Of a stretch of DNA of 64,000 nt, positions 9,782 to 22,179 are shown piece after piece (the first letter of the stretch is position 1; every line of letters begins with the position of its first letter). The position numbers and the translations under genes are program-made. The notes beneath the pieces were generated by a model. The model saw only the letters and a list, made by a program, of their open reading frames with translations. It made no database searches and was not told the origin of the DNA. Source of the DNA: Streptacidiphilus sp. 4-A2 (GTDB lineage Bacteria; Actinomycetota; Actinomycetes; Streptomycetales; Streptomycetaceae); contig JAAFYY010000001.1 of NCBI GenBank assembly GCA_014284505.1, forward strand, positions 7,613,845-7,677,844. The letters run 5' to 3'.

Positions 9782-10856
9782 ATGGCTGACGAACCGCTGG
9801 TCCTCGGCATCGAGACCTCCTGCGACGAGACCGGAGTCGGCATCGTCCGGGCACCACCCTGCTCGCCGACGCCGTCGCCACCAGCGTCGAGGAGCACGGC
9901 CGCTTCGGCGGGGTGGTCCCGGAGATCGCCAGCCGGGCGCATCTGGAGTCGATGGTCCCCACGGTCCAGCGCGCCCTGGACGAGGCCGGGATCAAGGCGA
10001 GCGACCTCGACGGCATCGCCGTCACCGCGGGCCCCGGGCTGGCCGGCGCGCTGCTGGTCGGCGTCTCCGCCGCCAAGGCCTACGCCTACGCCCTGGGCAA
10101 GCCGCTCTACGGGGTGAACCACCTGGCCTCGCACATCTGCGTGGACCAGCTGGAGCACGGGCGGCTGCCGGAGCCGACGATGGCGCTGCTGGTGTCCCGG
10201 GCACTCCTCGCTGCTGCTCACCACGGACATCACCAGTGACGTCCCCCGCTCGGCTCGACCATCGACGACGCCGCGGGGGAGGCCTTCGACAAGGTCGCCC
10301 GGGTGCTCGGGCTCGGCTTCCCGGGCGGGCCGGTGATCGACCGCTACGCCACCGAGGGCGACCCGAAGGCTATCGCCTTCCCGCGCGGGCTGAGCGGCCC
10401 GCGGGACCCGGCCTACGACTTCTCCTTCTCCGGGCTGAAGACCGCCGTGGCCCGCTGGGTGGAGGCCAGGCGCCGCGCGGGCGAGGAGATCCCGGTGCGC
10501 GATGTCGCGGCGTCCTTCCAGGAGGCCGTCACCGACGTGCTGACCCGCAAGGCGGTCCGGGCCTGCCAGGACAACGGGGTGGACCATCTGATGGTCGGCG
10601 GCGCGTGGCCGCCAACTCGCGGCTGCGCGCGATGGCGCAGGAGCGCTGCGACCGGGCCGGGATCACCCTGCGGGTGCCCCGGATGAAGCTGTGCACGGAC
10701 AACGGCGCGATGGTGGCCGCCCTGGGCGCGGAGATGGTCCGGCGCAACCGTGCGCCCTCGGCCCTGGACCTGTCCGCGGACTCCTCGCTGCCGGTGACCG
10801 AGACCCATGTCCCGGCGCCCTCCCACGACGAACTGCACCGGTTGTCCGAGGGCTGA
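9782..10856 (+). CDS. tsaD: tRNA N6-threonylcarbamoyladenosine transferase TsaD
   Basis: Transfers threonylcarbamoyl from its adenylate to A37 of tRNA; iron-dependent, works with TsaB and TsaE. Opens [20 protein letters not shown], the ASKHA phosphate loop. The metal ligands are the two His of [11 protein letters not shown]; later blocks are [21 protein letters not shown] and [15 protein letters not shown]. Frame breaks near 9853, 10200, 10240 and 10603. The length of about 357 residues is normal. Last gene of the tsaB-rimI-tsaD operon. Confidence 0.93.
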
Positions 10857-10929
10857 GCGATTACTGGGAACTGGCTGTGAGTCGCTAGCGTCTGTGCCGA
10901 CAGCAGTCGACACCTCGGGAGCTCACAGC

Positions 10930-11813
10930 GTGAAGCGGTACGGCAGGACGCTCGGCACGGCGGCGGTGGCACTCGCTCTGGCGGCGCTCGCGGCGGGTGC
11001 GGCGGCACCTCCCCGGCGGGCGCCCCGGCGGCATCAGGGACCTCCTCCGCGCCCGGTGGCGGCGACGCGGGCGACGGCCTCGGCCTCCGCGGCGCCTCGG
11101 CCTCGGCCGCCGCGCAGGCGGCCGTCTGGGCCAAGTGGGGCCTGAAGCCGTTGGCGCCCACACCCGCACCGCCCGCGGACCGCCCGGTCAAGCTGACCCG
11201 GAGCGGCAAGGTCCCGGTGATCAAGCAGGTCCCGACCGACCAGAAGGTCGTCTTCATCACGGTGGACGACGGGGCGGAGAAGGACCCGGCTTTCATCCGG
11301 ATGGAACAGGACCTGCGCGTCCCGATCACCATGTTCCTGATGAACGACACCATCAAGGACGACTACGGCTACTTCAAGCCACTCCAGGCGCTGGGCAACA
11401 GCATCCAGAACCACACCCTGCACCACCCGGCGATGAACACCATCTCCGAGGCCCGCCAGCAGCAGGAGATCTGCGGGGACCAGAAGATCCTCACCGCCCA
11501 GTACGGCACCGCCCCGTTCCTGTTCCGCCCCCCGTACGGCGCCGGCGCCTACTCCTCCGCGCTCAACACCGCCGTCCAGGCCTGCGGCCCGCGTGCCATC
11601 GTCTACTGGAGCGAGACCATGGAGATCACCGGCCTGGAGTACCAGACCCCCAGCCGCAAGCTCCAGGACGGCGACATCATCCTGGCCCACTTCCGCGGCC
11701 CCTCGGAGCTCAAGGGCGAGAGCATGACCAAGATGTTCGCCAACATGATCAAGCGCATCGAGGAACAGGGCTTCGCCGTCGCCCGCCTGGACGACTACAT
11801 CCAGCAGCCCTAG
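10930..11813 (+). CDS. Polysaccharide deacetylase family lipoprotein
   Basis: NodB-type carbohydrate esterase probably acting on a wall or envelope polysaccharide outside the membrane. The GTG at 10930 has GGGAG 8 bases upstream. The N-terminus VKRYGRTLGTAAVALALAAL is a signal peptide; restoring one base near 11000 gives a lipobox LAAGC with the Cys as lipidation site, then a Ser/Gly/Ala linker. The catalytic domain shows VFITVDDGAEKDP (metal and base Asp pair), NHTLHHPAM (metal His) and FLFRPPYGAGAY. About 294 residues. It ends almost on the stop of the convergent Uma2 gene. Confidence 0.85.
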
Positions 11814-12409
11814 TCCTCGACCAGCGGCGCCGTGTCCAGCACCGGGTAGGGGGCGGGCAGCGGCAGCTTCCCGCCGAGCGGGACGCTGAGGTGGACCAGG
11901 TAGCTCCTGGCGTCCGGGTCGGGCTCGCTGTACACGTGGACCATGCGGTCCCGCCGGTCCACGATGACGTACACGGGCACCGCGGCTGCGGCGTACGTCC
12001 GGTACTTCGGACCGATGTCGGTCTCCCGGTTGCTGGAAGTCACCTCCCCCACCAGGGCGAGCATGCTGATCGGGTACCAGCCCTTGTTCGTCTTGCGGAA
12101 CGCCTCGTCCAGTTCGGTCGCTCGCCGGTACCGAACGTAGAAGTCCGGGATCACCAGGGCCCGGTCGTCGGGAGGCGCGGACTCGGTGGTGTAGCCGTTG
12201 CCTGTTCCGGCCAACACCACGCCGGCCACGCGGAACTGGAAGATCAGCTCCATGATCCCGTGGCTGTGGTTGTCATCAGGTTGCGGCGGAATGATGACCG
12301 TCCCCTCGATGTACTCGGGCCGGATCGGATAGCCGGCGGCTTCCTCCAGCGCGATCAGCAGATCGATGGGGTCACAAGGCATGGGCTCGGTCACGGGGTC
12401 GGCGCTCAT
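11810..12409 (-). CDS. Uma2 family endonuclease-fold protein (first copy)
   Basis: PD-(D/E)XK-fold protein of the Uma2/DUF820 family, abundant in streptomycetes and cyanobacteria; cellular role unknown. The ATG at 12409 follows GGGAGGACAGCGAA. The family core is visible: LVIPDFYVRYR, then EVTSSNRETDIGPKYRTYA with the Glu and Lys of the active site, and VPVYVIVDRRD. 199 residues, frame intact. Its stop overlaps the end of the deacetylase gene, tail to tail. Confidence 0.85.
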   Translation of the reverse strand: MSADPVTEPMPCDPIDLLIALEEAAGYPIRPEYIEGTVIIPPQPDDNHSHGIMELIFQFRVAGVVLAGTGNGYTTESAPPDDRALVIPDFYVRYRRATELDEAFRKTNKGWYPISMLALVGEVTSSNRETDIGPKYRTYAAAAVPVYVIVDRRDRMVHVYSEPDPDARSYLVHLSVPLGGKLPLPAPYPVLDTAPLVED

Positions 12410-12440
12410 TTCGCTGTCCTCCCTGGATGCTCTTGCCAGG

Positions 12441-13664
12441 CTACGCCCGGGCGGGCTGCCCCAGCAGCATCGTCGGGGCACCCGCTACCCGGGTGAGGAA
12501 GACCGTGCAGGAGTTCACTCCTTCGGGTTTGAGTTTGCGGCGCAGTTCCTCGGGTTCGACCGCCGAGCCGCGCTTCTTGATCACGACCGTGCCCACGCCG
12601 CGCTCGCGCAGCAGCGCCTTGAGCTTCTTCAGGCCGAACGGCAGCACATCGCTGATCTCGTACCCGGTGGCGTACGGGGTCGGGCGCAGCCGGTCGGCGG
12701 TGAGGTAGGCGATGGTCGGGTCGATCAGCGTCGCGTCCAGCTGCCCGGCCACCTCGGCGACCAGGTGGGCGCGGATCACCGCGCCGTCGGGCTCGTACAG
12801 GTAGCGGCGGACCGGTCCCGGCTCGGGGTCGGGCAGCCGGCCGCCGGTGAGGGTCGCGCCGGACGGCAGCAGGGTCGCCCGGTGCGGCTGGTCGGCTGCG
12901 GTGCCGAACCACAGCACGGCCTCCTTGACGTCCCCGCTGTCGGAGACCCACTCCGCCTCGGCGTCCTCGGGCACGGCGTCGTGCGGGATGCCCGGCGCGA
13001 CCTTCAGCGCCGCGTACGGTGTCCGCCGCGCCGCGCCGACCGCCCAGCTGAGCGGCGGCGAGTACGCCTCGGGGTCGAAGATCCGCCCGCCCGTCGCCCG
13101 ACCACCGCCCCTGCCGGAGGCGCTTCGCGCCGCCCCTCCTGCGCCGCCGCGTCGCGCCGGGTCGACGAAGACCGCGTCGAAGCCGTCCAGGCTCACGTCG
13201 GCGACATCGGCGCAGCGCTGCTCGATCAGCCCGGACAGCCCCAGCGCGGCCGCGTTGGCCTCGGCGACGGCGCAGGTGAGCGGGTCGCGGTCGACCGCGA
13301 CCACCGCGATCCCGGCGCGGGCCAGGGCGATGGCGTCGCCGCCCACGCCGGAGCACAGATCCGCGAGCCGGCGCACGCCGAGCTCCGCGAACCGCTGGGC
13401 CCGCCACTGCGCCACGCTCGTCCGGGTGGCCTGCTCGAAGCCGTTGGGGGTGAAGTACATCCGCTCCGCGTCGGCGCCGAACTTCGCCTCCGCCCGCTGC
13501 CGCAGCCGGGCCTGGCCGATCGCGGCCGAGACCAGGTCGGCCGGATGGCTCCGGCGCAGCCGGGTCACCAGCGCCAGCTCCTCGCCGGGCGTATGGCCAC
13601 GGGCCTCGTTCAGCAGGGCCTGGCCCTGGTCGGTCAGCAGCGCCTGGAAGGTCTCGATCTCCAC
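12441..13664 (-). CDS. Class I SAM-dependent methyltransferase with THUMP-like C-terminus
   Basis: Probable RNA methyltransferase. I prefer the GTG at 13664 (VEIETFQALLTDQGQALL), since a longer in-frame start at 13697 would run into the groES operator. Motif I is LADLCSGVGGDAIALA, the acidic loop VDRDPLTCAVAEANA, and the catalytic-type loop DAVFVDPARRGG. The C-terminal part (LKALLRERGVGTVVIKKRG) resembles the THUMP-like domain of this family. About 407 residues, frame intact. It ends 31 bases before the Uma2 start, so the two may form one unit. Confidence 0.85.
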   Translation of the reverse strand: MEIETFQALLTDQGQALLNEARGHTPGEELALVTRLRRSHPADLVSAAIGQARLRQRAEAKFGADAERMYFTPNGFEQATRTSVAQWRAQRFAELGVRRLADLCSGVGGDAIALARAGIAVVAVDRDPLTCAVAEANAAALGLSGLIEQRCADVADVSLDGFDAVFVDPARRGGAGGAARSASGRGGGRATGGRIFDPEAYSPPLSWAVGAARRTPYAALKVAPGIPHDAVPEDAEAEWVSDSGDVKEAVLWFGTAADQPHRATLLPSGATLTGGRLPDPEPGPVRRYLYEPDGAVIRAHLVAEVAGQLDATLIDPTIAYLTADRLRPTPYATGYEISDVLPFGLKKLKALLRERGVGTVVIKKRGSAVEPEELRRKLKPEGVNSCTVFLTRVAGAPTMLLGQPARA

Positions 13665-13690
13665 GGGTTCATCATTGCCTAAGCGACTCG

Positions 13691-13717
13691 TTGGCACTCT
13701 GGTTGACTGAGTGCTAA
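13691..13717. promoter_or_regulatory. CIRCE operator 1 (HrcA site)
   Basis: TTGGCACTC, nine bases, GAGTGCTAA, which matches the CIRCE consensus TTAGCACTC-N9-GAGTGCTAA at all but one position. It covers the -35 of the groES promoter, so HrcA bound here should block transcription. Confidence 0.93.
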
Positions 13718-13731
13718 CCGCGGCCTAGTGT
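13703..13731 (+). promoter_or_regulatory. groES-groEL1 promoter
   Basis: -35 TTGACT (13703-13708), 17-base spacer and -10 TAGTGT (13726-13731) fit a principal-sigma promoter. It sits between and within the two CIRCE copies. Confidence 0.75.
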
Positions 13732-13736
13732 CGTCG

Positions 13737-13763
13737 TTGGCACTCTCCACTGGAGAGCGCTAA
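13737..13763. promoter_or_regulatory. CIRCE operator 2 (HrcA site)
   Basis: TTGGCACTC, nine bases, GAGCGCTAA, with two differences from consensus. It lies just downstream of the predicted transcription start, 20 bases after the first copy. Confidence 0.88.
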
Positions 13764-13865
13764 CCGCGAAGAGGGCGTTTCCGGCACCGCGACGACGGCT
13801 GCGCCTGTTCCTTCGCAACCCAAGACATGAATCACCCCGTGATCTCCGAAGGGGGAGGTCGGAAC

Positions 13866-14174
13866 GTGACGACCACCAGCTCCAAGGTTGCCATCAAGCC
13901 GCTTGAGGACCGCATTGTGGTCCAGCCGCTCGAAGCCGAGCAGACCACGGCCTCTGGCCTGGTCATCCCGGACACTGCCAAGGAGAAGCCCCAGGAGGGC
14001 GCTGTCCTGGCTATCGGCCCGGGCCGCTTCGAGGACGGCCAGCGTCTGCCGCTCGACGTCGCCGTCGGCGACATCGTGCTCTACAGCAAGTACGGCGGCA
14101 CCGAGGTCAAGTACAACGGCCAGGAGTACCTGGTCCTCTCGGCGCGCGACGTCCTCGCGATCATCGAGAAGTAG
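13866..14174 (+). CDS. groES: Co-chaperonin GroES
   Basis: Seven-subunit lid of the GroEL folding chamber. The GTG at 13866 is preferred over an in-frame ATG at 13827: GGGGGAGG lies just upstream and the resulting 102-residue protein beginning [18 protein letters not shown] has the length usual in this group. The mobile loop [19 protein letters not shown] is complete. Frame intact. First gene of the operon with groEL1, controlled through the two CIRCE sites. Confidence 0.97.
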   Translation: MTTTSSKVAIKPLEDRIVVQPLEAEQTTASGLVIPDTAKEKPQEGAVLAIGPGRFEDGQRLPLDVAVGDIVLYSKYGGTEVKYNGQEYLVLSARDVLAIIEK

Positions 14175-14243
14175 GACCCAGCTGTCCGCAGCTGCGACGC
14201 TGACCGCAGAGTCGTGACCCGCCCGGGCCCCAGTAATCACTGA

Positions 14244-15922
<1,679 letters not shown>

Positions 15923-15962
15923 GCCACTGAAGCGCTGAGGCGGTAAGCCCCAGCCAGGCCGG

Positions 15963-15996
15963 AGGCCCGGCCACCCGTTCGCGGGTGGCCGGGCCT
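15963..15996 (+). terminator. groESL terminator
   Basis: Perfect 15-base arms AGGCCCGGCCACCCG and CGGGTGGCCGGGCCT around a TTCG tetraloop, 40 bases after the groEL1 stop. Confidence 0.92.
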
Positions 15997-16027
15997 CGGT
16001 GCGTCCGCCTGCCGGAAGCCCGGGATG

Positions 16028-16086
16028 TTCCGGGAGCCCGGGAGCCCGGGAAAGCCGGGAAAGCCGGGAAAAGCGGGAAGGCCGGG
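16028..16086. repeat. Short tandem G-rich repeats
   Basis: GGGAGCCC twice, then GGGAAAGCC units two to four times with decay. They lie between the groEL1 terminator and the end of the MOSC gene. Confidence 0.6.
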
Positions 16087-16090
16087 GAGC

Positions 16091-16768
16091 TCAGGCCGTG
16101 GCGGCGGGGCTGTCCACCCGCCGGACGGCCCGTTCGCGCTGGTGCCCGCCCAGCTCGCGGACGTCCACCAGCAGCGGCAGCAGTTCCGGCTCCAGCGTCA
16201 GCGCCCGGAACACCACCGCGCTGGTCACCGTGTGGTCCGGGCGGGACAGCACAGTCACCGGGTCACCGGTCTGGATCTCCCCGGGCGTGATCACCCGCAG
16301 ATACGCGCCGGGAAGCGCCTGCGCGGTGAACCGCTTGAGCCAGCCCTGCTCGTCCAGCCATCCGGCGAAGGTCCGGCAGGGGATCCTGGTCGCGCAGACC
16401 TCCAGCACCAGCTCCGGGCCGACCCGCCAGCGCTCGCCGATCAGCGCGTGGGAGGTCTCCAGCCCGACCGTGGTGAGGTTCTCGCCGAAGACCCCGTTCG
16501 GCAGCTCCCGGCCGAGCTCCCGCGCCCACCAGTCGAGTTCTTCCCGGCTGTAGGCGTAGACGGCCTGGTCGTCCCCGCCGTGGTAGCGGTGGTCGCAGAT
16601 CTCGTCGCCGCCGAGGGCGCTGCCGGTGCTGCCCGCTGTGCCGCGCGGGCCGGGGGCGGTGACCGCGACCCGGTGCTGGACCGGACGCTTGTCGATGGCG
16701 GTACGGCCGATGTCGCTGTGCGTGGTGGCACGGGCCCGGCCGGTATTGAGCGACAGCAGCTTCCCCAT
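16091..16768 (-). CDS. MOSC domain protein (YiiM-like)
   Basis: MOSC domains bind sulfur or molybdenum cofactor intermediates; YiiM relatives reduce N-hydroxylated bases and similar compounds. The ATG at 16768 opens MGKLLSLNTGRAR. Blocks are GDEICDHRYHGGDDQAVYAY, NGVFGENLTTVGL and the conserved Cys in CATRIPCRTFAGWL. 225 residues, frame intact. It is divergent from a LysR gene, with a 101-base intergenic gap, so that regulator may control it. Confidence 0.88.
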   Translation of the reverse strand: MGKLLSLNTGRARATTHSDIGRTAIDKRPVQHRVAVTAPGPRGTAGSTGSALGGDEICDHRYHGGDDQAVYAYSREELDWWARELGRELPNGVFGENLTTVGLETSHALIGERWRVGPELVLEVCATRIPCRTFAGWLDEQGWLKRFTAQALPGAYLRVITPGEIQTGDPVTVLSRPDHTVTSAVVFRALTLEPELLPLLVDVRELGGHQRERAVRRVDSPAATA

Positions 16769-16869
16769 GCGGCGAGGGTAGCCCGCGGCCCGGGCCGCGC
16801 AGAAGCGGATTTCCGGCGCCCTGCCGGACGCTGCGAGGGGCCGCCGCGGGGCCGACCTATGCTGTCGGC

Positions 16870-17879
16870 ATGATCGAGGCCCGGCATCTGCGAGTGCTCC
16901 GCGCCGTCGCCCGGACCGGTTCGCTGTCGGCGGTGGCGCGGGAGCTGGGCTGCACCCAGCCCGCGGTGAGCCAGCAGATGAAGGCGCTGGAGAAGGCGGT
17001 GGGCACCCCGCTGGTGGTGCGGGCCGGGCGCGGGGTGCGGCTGAGCGAGGCCGGCGAGGTGCTGGTCCGGCATGCCGGAGGGATCCTGGCCGGGCTGGCG
17101 GCGGCGGAGCAGGAGCTGGCGGCGATCACCGGGCTGCGCTCCGGGCGGGTGCGGCTGGTGTCCTTCCCGACCGCCAGCTCCACCCTGGTCCCGGCCGCGG
17201 TGGCCGAGGTCCGGGCGGCGGAGCCGGGGATCAGGGTGTCGCTGACCGAGGCGGAGCCGCCGGAGTCGCTGGCGCTGCTGCGGGCGGGGGAGTGCGAGAT
17301 CGCGCTGGCGTTCCGCTATCCGGGCTGGGCACAGGGCCCGCGGCTGCCCGTGGCCGCGGCGGCCGGATCGCGCCGGGAGGCGCGCGCGGCGGCGGTGGTC
17401 GAGGCGGCCGCCACCGCCGGGGCCGGTGACTGGGCCGGGCTGAGGGTGCGGCCGCTGCTGGCGGACCGGCTGGTGGGTGTGGTCCCGGTGGATCATCCGC
17501 TGGCCGGACGCGGCTCCGGCCGGCCGCTGGAGCTGTCCGAGCTGGCGGCGGAGCAGTGGATCGCCGGCTGCCCGCAGTGCCGGGGCCATCTGGTGGAGCT
17601 CTGCGAGCAGGCGGGCTTCTCGCCGCGGATCGACTTCGCCACGGACGACTACCCGGCGGTGCTGGGGCTGGTCGGCGCGGGCCTGGGGTCGCGGTACTGC
17701 CGGAGCTGGCGCTCTCCTCGGTGCGTTCGGAGCAGGTGGCGGTGCTGCCGCTGGCCTGCGGGGTGAGCCGGGAGGTGGTCGCGCTGACCCTGCCGGACCT
17801 GGCGCCGGTCCCGGCGGTCGGGCTGATGCTGGACCGGCTGTCGCTGGTCGCCACGCGCCGTACCGCCGTCCGGGGCTGA
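16870..17879 (+). CDS. LysR family transcriptional regulator
   Basis: DNA-binding regulator with an effector domain. The ATG at 16870 starts the usual N-terminus MIEARHLRVLRAVARTGSLS, with helix-turn-helix LGCTQPAVSQQMKALEKAVG. The effector domain runs from about residue 90, with LVSFPTASSTLVPAAVAEVR. One frame break near 17690 (GAGLG then VAVLPEL). About 336 residues. TATGCT ends 6 bases before the ATG, suggesting a leaderless transcript. Natural target: the divergent MOSC gene. Confidence 0.9.
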
Positions 17880-17996
17880 GCGGGCCTGCCGCGCCGGACC
17901 CGGACGGCCTCCGGCGCGCAGGGGCCCCTCGGCCCGATCGGCCGGTCGTTCAGTGCGCTGATTGCTCAGTGCGCCGGTCGTTCGGGTGCCGGTTGT

Positions 17997-18320
17997 TCAG
18001 TTGCTGATCAGCGTGGTGTCCAGCGGCCGGTCGGCCGGACGCTGCCGGGCCCGCCCGAGGAGTTCCTCGCGCTCGTCCTCGGTGAGGCCGCCCCATACGC
18101 CGTAGGGCTCACGCACGGTCAGAGCGTGGGCGGCGCACTCGGCCCGGACCGGGCAGCGGGTGCACACCTCCTTGGCGGACTGTTCGCGCGAGCTGCGGGC
18201 CGCGCCGCGCTCGCCTTCCGGATGGAAGAACAGTGAGCTGTCCACACCGCGGCAGGCGGCGGCCAGTTGCCAGTCCCAGAGATCCGCGTTCGGGCCGGGG
18301 AGTCGGGAGAAGTCTGCCAT
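17997..18320 (-). CDS. whiD: WhiB-family sporulation regulator WhiD
   Basis: Iron-sulfur transcription factor needed for late spore maturation in Streptomyces. The ATG at 18320 has GAGGGA 8 bases upstream. The four cluster ligands are Cys23, Cys53, Cys56 and Cys62 (AACRGVD, KEVCTRCPVRAEC), followed by the turn motif EPYGVWGGLTEDER. 107 residues; the first 96 follow the WhiD pattern (MADFSRLPGPNADLWDWQL) and only the tail after RAR differs in length. Divergent from bldM, as in Streptomyces coelicolor. The symbol rests on this pairing and on sequence recall. Confidence 0.92.
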   Translation of the reverse strand: MADFSRLPGPNADLWDWQLAAACRGVDSSLFFHPEGERGAARSSREQSAKEVCTRCPVRAECAAHALTVREPYGVWGGLTEDEREELLGRARQRPADRPLDTTLISN

Positions 18321-18697
18321 TGCTCATTCCCTCGTGGGTTCAGGTGCGACGGTCAGCGGTGGATACAAGTCATATAACCCCAAAAAGCGATGGAAAGGGA
18401 CAAAAGGCGCGTAAATCCCTCCAGTCGGCGGGGTTCCCAGGGGCTCCGGTGCCCCGGCGCACCGCCGCCGGGACGCGCCGGAGGCAGACACGCCGAATGC
18501 GTACCCCCGACTGCGCGACGTGGTGGATGATCTGTAGTGGCGTGGCCACGTAGAGTGCCGAAGGCGGCGGCCGACCCCGTAACTCATTCGAGTGACGGTC
18601 GTTGGGAGTGCTGAGAGCGGTCAACAGTGCTGGTGTCGGGGAAGACTTCAGCCGTCGTGATCGCGGGTGACGATTCGTAACAGCCAGGAGGCTCAAC
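18321..18697. other. whiD-bldM divergent regulatory region
   Basis: No gene. On the whiD side lies an unusually A/T-rich patch (about 18362-18405) likely to hold the whiD promoter. On the bldM side lies the sigma-BldN-type promoter at 18578-18605 and a leader of about 110 bases. Confidence 0.7.
18578..18605 (+). promoter_or_regulatory. Sigma-BldN-type promoter of bldM
   Basis: CGTAAC (18578-18583), 16 bases, CGTTGG (18600-18605), against the published consensus CGTAAC-N16-CGTTGA: eleven of twelve positions and exact spacing. bldM is a known sigma-BldN target in Streptomyces. Confidence 0.8.
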
Positions 18698-18730
18698 GTG
18701 ACGCGGATCAGCTGCGGAGGACGGTCATGA
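18698..18730 (+). CDS. Ten-codon upstream ORF coupled to bldM
   Basis: GTG at 18698 preceded by AGGAGG (18686-18691) encodes VTRISCGGRS and stops at TGA 18728-18730. That stop overlaps the bldM ATG (18727-18729) as ATGA. The bldM ribosome-binding site GGAGG lies inside this ORF. The arrangement predicts translational coupling. Its conservation is unknown. Confidence 0.55.
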   Translation: MTRISCGGRS

Positions 18731-19338
18731 CTTCCGTCCTCGTCTGTGATGATTCACCGCTTGCCCGCGAGGCGCTGCGCCGCGCGGTGGCGACCGTTCC
18801 CGGTGTCGACCGGGTGACCACGGCGACCAACGGCGAGGAGGTGCTCCGCCGTTGGGTGGCCGACCGCTCCGACCTGGTCCTGATGGACGTGCGGATGCCC
18901 GGCCTCGGCGGCGTCGAGACCGTACGGCGGCTGCTGTCCGCGGATCCGGGCGCCCGCATCATCATGCTCACCGTCGCCGAGGACCTCGACGGGGTGGCGC
19001 TCGCGGTGGCCGCCGGAGCCCGGGGCTACCTGCACAAGGACGCCTCCCGGGCGGAGCTGCGCGCCACCGTGACCCAGGCCCTGGCGGACCCGACCTGGCG
19101 GCTCGCGCCGCGTCGGCTGCGCTGCGCCGAGATGGGCGCGGCCCCGACGCTGACCGCCCGGGAGATCCAGGTGCTCGAAGGTATGAGCCACGGCCGCAGC
19201 AATGCCGAGATCGGCCGGGAGCTGTTCCTCTCCGAGGACACGGTCAAGACCCATGCGCGGCGCCTCTTCAAGAAGCTCGGCGCCTCCGACCGTGCCCACG
19301 CGGTCGCGCTGGGTTTCCGCTGGGGCCTGGTCCGCTGA
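18727..19338 (+). CDS. bldM: Developmental response regulator BldM
   Basis: Orphan NarL/FixJ-type regulator that, as homodimer or BldM-WhiI heterodimer, activates aerial growth and sporulation genes in Streptomyces. The ATG at 18727 has GGAGG upstream. Receiver domain 1-120 with VLVCDDSPLAREAL and the Asp54 of LVLMDVRMPG; C-terminal LuxR helix-turn-helix LTAREIQVLEGMSHGRSNAE and LSEDTVKTHARRLFKKL. 203 residues, intact. Known family data: the phosphorylation pocket of BldM is degenerate and Asp54 is not required. Confidence 0.95.
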   Translation: MTSVLVCDDSPLAREALRRAVATVPGVDRVTTATNGEEVLRRWVADRSDLVLMDVRMPGLGGVETVRRLLSADPGARIIMLTVAEDLDGVALAVAAGARGYLHKDASRAELRATVTQALADPTWRLAPRRLRCAEMGAAPTLTAREIQVLEGMSHGRSNAEIGRELFLSEDTVKTHARRLFKKLGASDRAHAVALGFRWGLVR

Positions 19339-19417
19339 CCGCGGACCGCAGGTGCTGCCCGGATCCGCGCCGCGGAACCGGGCGATGGGACCGCGTGGCA
19401 GGTCCTCCAGGCGGTGA

Positions 19418-19464
19418 GTCCTCGTTGGGAGGGAGCGGGTATCGCCCGCTTCCTCGTCGAGGAC
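19418..19464 (+). terminator. Nested hairpin after bldM
   Basis: Outer arms GTCCTCG (19418-19424) and CGAGGAC (19458-19464), inner arms AGCGGG (19434-19439) and CCCGCT (19445-19450). Could end the bldM transcript. The rest of the bldM-shbA gap shows nothing convincing. Confidence 0.35.
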
Positions 19465-19584
19465 GCACCATGGGGGTATGAGGTTTCTCGGGGAGTTGCT
19501 GGCGGGGGTGGCCGACCGTGGCGCATAACGTTCCGATGCACAAGTCGGGGTGCGGTGCCGCGTTTCCCGACGTGACCAGGCACC

Positions 19585-20232
19585 ATGGAAGCAGTGCGCG
19601 ACGACGATGTGACCGCGGCCCCCGGCGGCGGACAGCCTTCCGGTGGGTTGCCCGTGCCCATCGGGGCTCTGGTGGTCCGCGCCGTGAGCGGTGACCAGGG
19701 GGCGATCGACGCGCTGTTGGCGCAGGTCCACCCGCTGGTGCTGCGCTACTGCCGAGGCAAGCTGGTCCGGCTGCCCGGCGGCGCCAGGCACCATGTGGAC
19801 GATGTCGCGCAGGAGGTCTGCCTGGCGGTGCTCTGCGCGCTGCCGCGCTACCGCGACGAGGGCCGGCCCTTCGAAGCCTTTGTCTTCAGCATCGCCGCCC
19901 ACAAGATCGCCGACCTTCAGCGGGCCGCCATGCGCGGGCCCGGGCAGCCGCTCTCGCTCGCCGAGGAGCTGCCGGAGAAGCCCGACGAGGCCCTCGGCCC
20001 GGAGGAGCGCGCCCTGCTCAGCAGTGACGCGGCCTGGGCCAGGGAACTGCTCGCCTGCCTGCCCGCGCGCCAGCGCGAGCTGGTGCTGCTGCGGATCGCG
20101 GCCGGGCTGACCGCGGAGGAGACCGGGGAGGTGCTCGGCATGTCCGCCGGGGCCGTCCGGGTCGCCCAGCACCGCGCCCTCAGCCGGCTCCGCGCGCTGG
20201 CCGGCGGCGCCCACGAGGACCTCTCCGCCTGA
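19585..20232 (+). CDS. shbA: Group 4 sigma factor ShbA (SigD-like)
   Basis: RNA polymerase sigma factor. In Streptomyces griseus the orthologue drives transcription of the principal sigma gene hrdB. Region 2: [20 protein letters not shown] and [16 protein letters not shown]. Region 4: [20 protein letters not shown] and [20 protein letters not shown] at 19585; a GTG at 19594 behind GGAAG is possible. 215 residues, intact. In mycobacteria the equivalent sigD has an anti-sigma gene beside it; none exists here. Identification rests on position between bldM and guaB plus domain content. Confidence 0.88.
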   Translation: MEAVRDDDVTAAPGGGQPSGGLPVPIGALVVRAVSGDQGAIDALLAQVHPLVLRYCRGKLVRLPGGARHHVDDVAQEVCLAVLCALPRYRDEGRPFEAFVFSIAAHKIADLQRAAMRGPGQPLSLAEELPEKPDEALGPEERALLSSDAAWARELLACLPARQRELVLLRIAAGLTAEETGEVLGMSAGAVRVAQHRALSRLRALAGGAHEDLSA

Positions 20233-22072
<1,840 letters not shown>

Positions 22073-22095
22073 CGCGCGGGATTCCGCCATCCGGA

Positions 22096-22125
22096 CGCAG
22101 GGGGCCGCCGCGGCGGCCCCCTGCG
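22096..22125 (+). terminator. guaB terminator
   Basis: Perfect 14-base arms CGCAGGGGGCCGCC and GGCGGCCCCCTGCG with a two-base gap, 24 bases after the guaB stop. Confidence 0.9.
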
Positions 22126-22179
22126 GCATGTGCGGGATACTGGTCCACGGCAGGAGCACGCTGAACGAAGGGCTGGGAC

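Noticed and set aside
19477-19527. 16-codon ORF MRFLGELLAGVADRGA upstream of shbA
   Set aside because: Start lacks a good ribosome-binding site and the frame is unremarkable; too short to support.
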